Shown here piece after piece: positions 58,662-64,000 of a stretch of 64,000 nucleotides of DNA. Under the pieces are notes generated by a model, which saw only the letters and a program-made list of their open reading frames with translations, ran no database searches and was not told the origin of the DNA. How positions within the stretch are numbered: the first letter of the stretch is position 1; each line of letters opens with the position of its first letter. The DNA is from Acidobacteria bacterium 28-1 (GTDB lineage Bacteria > Acidobacteriota > Blastocatellia > Pyrinomonadales > Pyrinomonadaceae), in NCBI GenBank assembly GCA_002050365.1, contig MWYZ01000048.1:1-64000 (forward strand). Direction: 5' to 3'. Both the position numbers and the translations under genes were made by a program.

Positions 58662-59261
58662 ATGCAGGGAAACGCCGAAAAAATTCAAAAACTTCTCGAA
58701 GAAAACAACATCGTGCGCTCAAGCGATTTGACGAAAATCGGCGTGCCGCTCATTTATCTATCGCGCCTGGTCGAAAAAGGTGAACTGTTAAAAATCGGAC
58801 ACGGAGTTTACACCAGGACAACCGCGAATTTTAACGAAAATCAGAGTTTGCTGGAAGCGATAAATACGATTCCGAACAGCGTCGTTTGTTTGCTTTCCGC
58901 CTTGCGCTTTCACGAATTGACGACGCAAAATCCGTTTGAGATTTGGTTGGCAATCGAAGCAAAAGCGTGGCGACCAAAAACGCAGATTCTACCGCTCAGA
59001 CTAAATTATTTTTCCGGCAAAGCCTTTACCGAAGGCATCGAAACGCGCGACATCGAAGGCGTCACGCTGCGCGTTTATAATCCGGCGAAAACCGTCGCCG
59101 ATTGTTTCAAATACCGCAACAAAATCGGTCTCGATGTCGCCCTCGAAGCCCTGCGCGACGCGTGGCGACAGAAAAAAGCGACAATGGATGAACTCTGGCA
59201 TTACGCCAAAATCTGCCGGATGTCGAACGTTATGCACCCGTATCTCGAATCTCTTGTATGA
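58662..59261 (+). CDS. AbiEi-family antitoxin (type IV TA-like)
   Basis: RSSDLTKIGVPLIYLSRLVEKGELLKIGHGVYTR...RVYNPAKTVADCFKYRNKIGLDVALEALRDAW. Confidence 0.85.
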   Translation: MQGNAEKIQKLLEENNIVRSSDLTKIGVPLIYLSRLVEKGELLKIGHGVYTRTTANFNENQSLLEAINTIPNSVVCLLSALRFHELTTQNPFEIWLAIEAKAWRPKTQILPLRLNYFSGKAFTEGIETRDIEGVTLRVYNPAKTVADCFKYRNKIGLDVALEALRDAWRQKKATMDELWHYAKICRMSNVMHPYLESLV

Positions 59262-59293
59262 CCGAACCGAAAAAAGATATTGCCGCTTATTGA
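59258..59293 (+). pseudogene. AbiEii toxin 5' remnant (11 codons)
   Basis: ATGA overlap with AbiEi stop; MTEPKKDIAAY* resembles the AbiEii start (...KNIAAS...). Confidence 0.5.
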
Positions 59294-59302
59294 TAATTAC
59301 TT

Positions 59303-61915
59303 ATGAACGAACAAATCCAATACATCACGTCTTTGGCAAAGCAGTATAAAATTTACGCCGAACAGCCGGAAGAATTACTCGCCGCTCTTAACGAACTTCC
59401 CGAAACGACCGTTAAGACAATTTATGACGAATACGGAAGCGGCGAGCGGTTTCAGCCGGTTAATGTGCTTCGGGCTGAAGCGGCGCGGGAGCTTCTCAAC
59501 GGCGAAGAATTAAGCAAGGAAAAAGTTGAAGAAATAAAAGCGAAAATTCGCGCTAAGGATTTGGATTATTTCTCGCATCTGCCGGCTGAGATTTTGTCGG
59601 GACTTGAAAATTACGCCGTCGGGAAACGTGATATTTTTGCCAACTGGCAGAAAGACTGGAATGTATTTCACACGTTTTTCTATCGCGGCAAAACAAAAGA
59701 AACCGTCCAGATTTATCTCGAACAAATTTGCAAACGCCTGCTCGATGATCTGCAGCTTAGCGATTATAAATTTCACACGGTGGATTTTCAGGGCGCGAAT
59801 AATTTTGGTTCAGATTACTGCTGGCTCGCGCTTTATCCGCAGAATAAACCTTCACACAAAGATGCCCACCAGTTTTTTCTAAGATTTGAAGCGGCGGTTG
59901 AAGCCGGGCAGGTGGAAGGCTCAAATATCGGATTTCATCTCCACGATACGCGGCGCGTCGAAACTTATGAGGAAATCTTAAATATCCTGAATGAACTGAA
60001 ACCGAAAATAATCAGTTTGAATCAAAAAATCCGCAGCTTTTTCAAATTCGCGCCCGGCGAACAGGCAAAGTATTGGGAGCCGTTTAAGAACGAAGGCATC
60101 GCCGCTTTAAGTTACAACAATTTTCCCATCGAAGATATTTCGGAACTTAATTCACGCGAAGAATTGAATGTGGCAGCCGGTTTGCCCGCTGAAAGTCAAT
60201 CGAATGAAACATGGAATTTATGGCTTTTCAAAACAGCCAATGTCGGCGATGTAGTTTTTGCCAGCAAGGGCGTTTCCATTTGTCTCGGCATCGGTATTAT
60301 CAAAGGCGCATATTATTACGACGAAGACGCTGACGAATACAAACACCGGCGACAGGTCAATTGGATCACCGATAAAGTTTATCAATATACGGCTAATTCA
60401 TTAAAGAATTATAAAACGCTGTTTCGTCCCGATACTTTTAGTCCAACATTGGTCTCTAATTTTATTTTGAGCGAATACGCGCGGCTTTACCCGGACCTAA
60501 AAGCGATTTTCGATGAGCATAATTTGACCTACACGGAAATTGAGCCAAATGAATTGCCGGAAATTTCGCCTGAGATTGAAACGAGCGAAACGGAAAGAGA
60601 TGAAATAAATTTCTGGTGGCTCAATGCCAATCCGAACATCTGGAAACTCAGCGATTTTAAGGAAGGCGAGCGGCAAACTTACACTTCGCGCAACGAAAAA
60701 GGAAACAAACGGCGCGTCTATAAATATTTTGAAGCGGTCGAGCCGGGCGATTTGGTCATCGGCTACGAAAGCACGCCGACCAAACAGATTAAAGCGATTT
60801 TGGAAATCACCAGACCGCTTCATCAGACAGAAGCAGGTGAAGTAATCGAGTTTGAATTGATTGAAAAACTCGAAATTCCCGTTTTCTGGAGCGAACTGCA
60901 AAACAACGCCGGACTAAAAAATTGCGAAGTTTTTATCAATAATCAAGGCAGTCTTTTCAAGCTCGCCGAGGACGAATACGACATCATCCGCGAAGTTATT
61001 GATTCCAAAAACATCGCGCAGGAAGCGAAACTCGGCTCACTTGAAATCAAACCTTATTCCTTTCGAGACGATGCGGACAAACCTTTTATTTCTGAAGCGG
61101 ATTTTCTGCAAACGGTCGAACTTCTGCGGCGCAAAAAGAACATCATTCTGCAGGGCGCGCCCGGCGTCGGGAAAACCTTTATCGCCCGCAAAATCGCTTA
61201 CGAGCTGATGGGTTTTAAGAATGACGCAAACATTGAAATGGTGCAGTTTCATCAATCCTACAGTTACGAAGATTTTGTGCAGGGTTTGCGTCCCTCAAAA
61301 AGCGGTTTTGAACTCAGAAACGGCGTTTTTTATACTTTCTGCCAGCAAGCCTTGGCGCATCCTGAACGTCAATTTTTCCTTATCATTGACGAAATCAATC
61401 GCGGAAACTTGAGCAAGATTTTCGGCGAATTGATGATGCTCATCGAAGCCGATAAACGAAGCGAAAAATTTGCGGTGAAAATGACTTATTCGGAAGACGA
61501 AGCCGACCGTTTTTTCGTCCCGCCGAATCTTTACATTATCGGTACGATGAACACGGCGGACAGAAGTTTGGCGATTGTTGACTATGCCTTGCGCCGACGT
61601 TTTGCGTTCATCAATCTACAGCCGGAATTTGGCGAGAAATTTGTCGAATTCTTACAAAACGGCGGCGTTTCAAATCCGACAATTGAATTTATTCGAGTTT
61701 CGGTCGGAAAAGTGAATCAAGAAATCGCGGGCGACATTAATCTCGGCGGCGGTTTTCAAATCGGGCATAGTTATTTCTGTACGAAAAACGGCGCGGGCAG
61801 CGAAACAGACTGGCTCAGGGAAATTTTCACATTTGAAATTAAACCGCTGCTCGAAGAAATCTGGTTTGACGACGCGGCAAAAGTTGAAGAAATGATGCGC
61901 ATTTTGAATGCTTAG
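59303..61915 (+). CDS. mcrB: McrB-like AAA+ GTPase with EVE domain
   Basis: INFWWLNANPNIWKLSDFKEGERQTY (EVE); NIILQGAPGVGKTFIARKIAYELMG, FHQSYSYEDFVQGLRP, GTMNTADRSLAIVDYALRRRF. Confidence 0.93.
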   Translation: MNEQIQYITSLAKQYKIYAEQPEELLAALNELPETTVKTIYDEYGSGERFQPVNVLRAEAARELLNGEELSKEKVEEIKAKIRAKDLDYFSHLPAEILSGLENYAVGKRDIFANWQKDWNVFHTFFYRGKTKETVQIYLEQICKRLLDDLQLSDYKFHTVDFQGANNFGSDYCWLALYPQNKPSHKDAHQFFLRFEAAVEAGQVEGSNIGFHLHDTRRVETYEEILNILNELKPKIISLNQKIRSFFKFAPGEQAKYWEPFKNEGIAALSYNNFPIEDISELNSREELNVAAGLPAESQSNETWNLWLFKTANVGDVVFASKGVSICLGIGIIKGAYYYDEDADEYKHRRQVNWITDKVYQYTANSLKNYKTLFRPDTFSPTLVSNFILSEYARLYPDLKAIFDEHNLTYTEIEPNELPEISPEIETSETERDEINFWWLNANPNIWKLSDFKEGERQTYTSRNEKGNKRRVYKYFEAVEPGDLVIGYESTPTKQIKAILEITRPLHQTEAGEVIEFELIEKLEIPVFWSELQNNAGLKNCEVFINNQGSLFKLAEDEYDIIREVIDSKNIAQEAKLGSLEIKPYSFRDDADKPFISEADFLQTVELLRRKKNIILQGAPGVGKTFIARKIAYELMGFKNDANIEMVQFHQSYSYEDFVQGLRPSKSGFELRNGVFYTFCQQALAHPERQFFLIIDEINRGNLSKIFGELMMLIEADKRSEKFAVKMTYSEDEADRFFVPPNLYIIGTMNTADRSLAIVDYALRRRFAFINLQPEFGEKFVEFLQNGGVSNPTIEFIRVSVGKVNQEIAGDINLGGGFQIGHSYFCTKNGAGSETDWLREIFTFEIKPLLEEIWFDDAAKVEEMMRILNA

Positions 61916-61920
61916 AATCA

Positions 61921-62964
61921 ATGTCAATTCCAATCGAAAACATCTATTACCTGCTTTGTTACGCGTGGAATAAGCTCGACGAAAAAGAGCGCGTGGCAGT
62001 TTCGGCGGAAGATTACACGAAGCTGCTCGATTTACTGGCAAAAGTGTTGATTAACTCAACACGAATTTTGCTCAAACGCGGCATTGACCGCAATTACATT
62101 GATATAACAACCGAATTTGCCGGTGTCAAAGGTAAATTGGAACTCAGTCAAACAATTAAAACTCAGTTGCTCTTAAAACAAAAAACCGTTTGCAGCTTTG
62201 ACGAATTTTCCTCAAACGTTTTAACTAATCAAATTTTAGTCGCTACATTAAATCGTTTGATCAGAACTGAAGGTTTAGATACGAATCTAAAAAGCGAAAT
62301 CAAAAATCTTCTGTGGCGTTTTGATGAAATTCAGCCGATTGAACTGAAAGGCACAGATTTCGGCAAGGTCAGACTGCACCGCAATAATAAATTTTATAAT
62401 TTCATTCTCAATGTTTGTCATCTGATTTACGAAAACAGTCTTCTGTCGGAAAAAACCGGCGATTGGCATTTCAACGATTTTCTGCGCGACGAAAGAAAAA
62501 TGAATCAATTGTTTGAAGCCTTTCTGCGAAATTTTTACGCTATCGAACAAAAGAATTTTAAGGTCAGAAGAGAAAACATCTACTGGCAATTTTCCTCAGA
62601 CGACAAGGGAAATTCGCGGTTTCTCCCGCTGATGCAAACTGACATCACGCTTGAAAACGAAACTGCCAAAATAATCATTGACGCAAAATTTTATAAAGAA
62701 ACTCTCAAATCAAACTACGGCGCGGAAAAGATTACATCGGCAAATCTGTATCAACTTTTCAGTTACCTGCTCAATCAGCGCAATAGCGATCCAAAGACTC
62801 AAACAGCGACCGGAATTTTGATTTACCCGACAATCGAGCAAGATTATGATTTACAGTTTCGTTACCAAAACCACAATGTTCTAATCAAAACCGTCAATCT
62901 AAACAGCGATTGGCGAAGCATCGAATATAGATTAAAGGAAATAATTAATCTGCACTTCTGTTAA
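61921..62964 (+). CDS. mcrC: McrC-like 5-methylcytosine restriction subunit
   Basis: IPIENIYYLLCYAWNKL...; C-terminal LMQTDITLENETAKIIIDAKFYKETL nuclease motif. Confidence 0.92.
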   Translation: MSIPIENIYYLLCYAWNKLDEKERVAVSAEDYTKLLDLLAKVLINSTRILLKRGIDRNYIDITTEFAGVKGKLELSQTIKTQLLLKQKTVCSFDEFSSNVLTNQILVATLNRLIRTEGLDTNLKSEIKNLLWRFDEIQPIELKGTDFGKVRLHRNNKFYNFILNVCHLIYENSLLSEKTGDWHFNDFLRDERKMNQLFEAFLRNFYAIEQKNFKVRRENIYWQFSSDDKGNSRFLPLMQTDITLENETAKIIIDAKFYKETLKSNYGAEKITSANLYQLFSYLLNQRNSDPKTQTATGILIYPTIEQDYDLQFRYQNHNVLIKTVNLNSDWRSIEYRLKEIINLHFC

Positions 62965-62987
62965 AGTTCTGCTCAATCAATTCTATT

Positions 62988-63500
62988 TCAAGCTGCGAGT
63001 TTGTCGCGCCGCGTTCGATTAGTGATTTCTTCGCGCCCGTAAATTAATTCGATTTCTTCAAACGAATAAACTTTTCCACTTTTGTTTGACGATGGAACGG
63101 CGGCGAAATACCAGGATTGTTTGTTTTTCGACCAACGAAAGCGGATTTTGTCGGCGCTTTCAAAGGATTTGATTCGGTCTTTGTAAAGGTAAGTTTCGCC
63201 TTCGAGCCAAAGCCAGAAGCCGCGAATTATTACCGAAACATTTTCGGGCAAAGTAACGGCGAATTCGATTGCTTCGCGTAGTGGTTCAAAACCGGCGTTG
63301 GCTTGTTCTCTTCTATATTCGTTTTCTTCCGCAGGAATCGCGCGGCGCATTGCTTCGGTGTATTCGGCGTTGATAAATTGCATCGTCGCGGTATCGCCGC
63401 CGAGATCGGAATGATATTTTTTGGCTAAATCTCGATAGCGGTTTTTTACTTCTTCGATGGTTCGGCAATCAGTGAAAAAATTTGTTGTAGTTGTCGGCAT
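62988..63500 (-). CDS. J-domain-like protein
   Basis: EEVKNRYRDLAKKYHSDLGGDTATMQFINAEYTEAM. Confidence 0.75.
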   Translation of the reverse strand: MPTTTTNFFTDCRTIEEVKNRYRDLAKKYHSDLGGDTATMQFINAEYTEAMRRAIPAEENEYRREQANAGFEPLREAIEFAVTLPENVSVIIRGFWLWLEGETYLYKDRIKSFESADKIRFRWSKNKQSWYFAAVPSSNKSGKVYSFEEIELIYGREEITNRTRRDKLAA

Positions 63501-63610
63501 TTCGTTTTCTCCTCAAACATTCGTTTATCAACAGGAAATTAAAACCGTGGATAAGGTGAAACGCCCGCGCGGGCGCGGCGTTGCGTGGTTGCCTCGCCGC
63601 GCCCGTGATT

Positions 63611-63847
63611 TCAAAGCCGGAAATCACTCGCTTTTTTGATCTCGGCGAGCGCGCAAAGCGCGTCGTGCAATTGGCGGCAAGCCGTGTTGCGGTCTTCCCA
63701 ATCCAGCGGCGCGTCCAGCCCGACGATGTGCGCGGCGAATCTGATGTGATTTTCGATCTCTTCAAATTTTCGCGCCGGGACGCGAAACGCGATCACGCGA
63801 AACGGCAAAACTCTGGCGGTCGTGGTTGGTTTTGAATTTTGTGTCAT
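63611..63847 (-). CDS. hypothetical protein
   Basis: 78 aa; plausible small gene downstream of the partial 3'-edge ORF. Confidence 0.45.
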   Translation of the reverse strand: MTQNSKPTTTARVLPFRVIAFRVPARKFEEIENHIRFAAHIVGLDAPLDWEDRNTACRQLHDALCALAEIKKASDFRL

Positions 63848-63912
63848 TGCGATTTCTCCTTTTTACGCGCGGGCGCGAATGAAAAACGCGCCCGCGTCTT
63901 TCGATTTTTCAC

Positions 63913-64000
63913 GCCGCTTTTTTCAGCCGCATGATTCCGGTGTGCGCCAGAAAAGCCGCCGCGATGTGATAGCAAAACATTCCGTTTTCGTTCGCTTTGC
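63913..64000 (-). CDS. hypothetical protein C-terminus, cut by window edge
   Basis: Reading ...KANENGMFCYHIAAAFLAHTGIMRLKKAA*. Confidence 0.45.

Overview
Bacterial chromosome segment; gene content and codon style suggest Acidobacteriota/Blastocatellia-like, which is inference only. Most of the first 45 kb is housekeeping and metabolism: serA, CorA, pgpA, an NtrY/NtrX-like two-component pair, radical SAM, P450, acyl-CoA dehydrogenase, enoyl-CoA hydratase, osmoprotectant ABC, an xdh/coxL-type molybdoenzyme operon and guaA. The most notable structure is a decayed chromosomal integron at about 4.99-10.9 kb. It has an inactivated intI on the - strand, diverging from at least 8 cassettes on the + strand with long attC sites. 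Four of these cassettes appear to carry no ORF, and the array ends in a truncated IS110-family element abutting a broken attC. A ninth cassette with the same attC type, encoding a GIY-YIG protein, sits alone about 40 kb away at 50.7-51.77 kb inside a defense island. That island follows a tRNA-Asn and contains a TM0106-like RecB nuclease/helicase, a type I RM operon with an embedded zeta-like ATPase/small-protein pair, an orphan AbiEi with an 11-codon AbiEii remnant, and EVE-McrB/McrC. Other items include an intact IS630 with TA flanks and a -1 frameshift motif, a TA-flanked MITE, and several pseudogenes (umuC, P450, trypsin-like protease, an amber-interrupted ORF). All calls come from reading the supplied sequence and ORFs; no searches were run.
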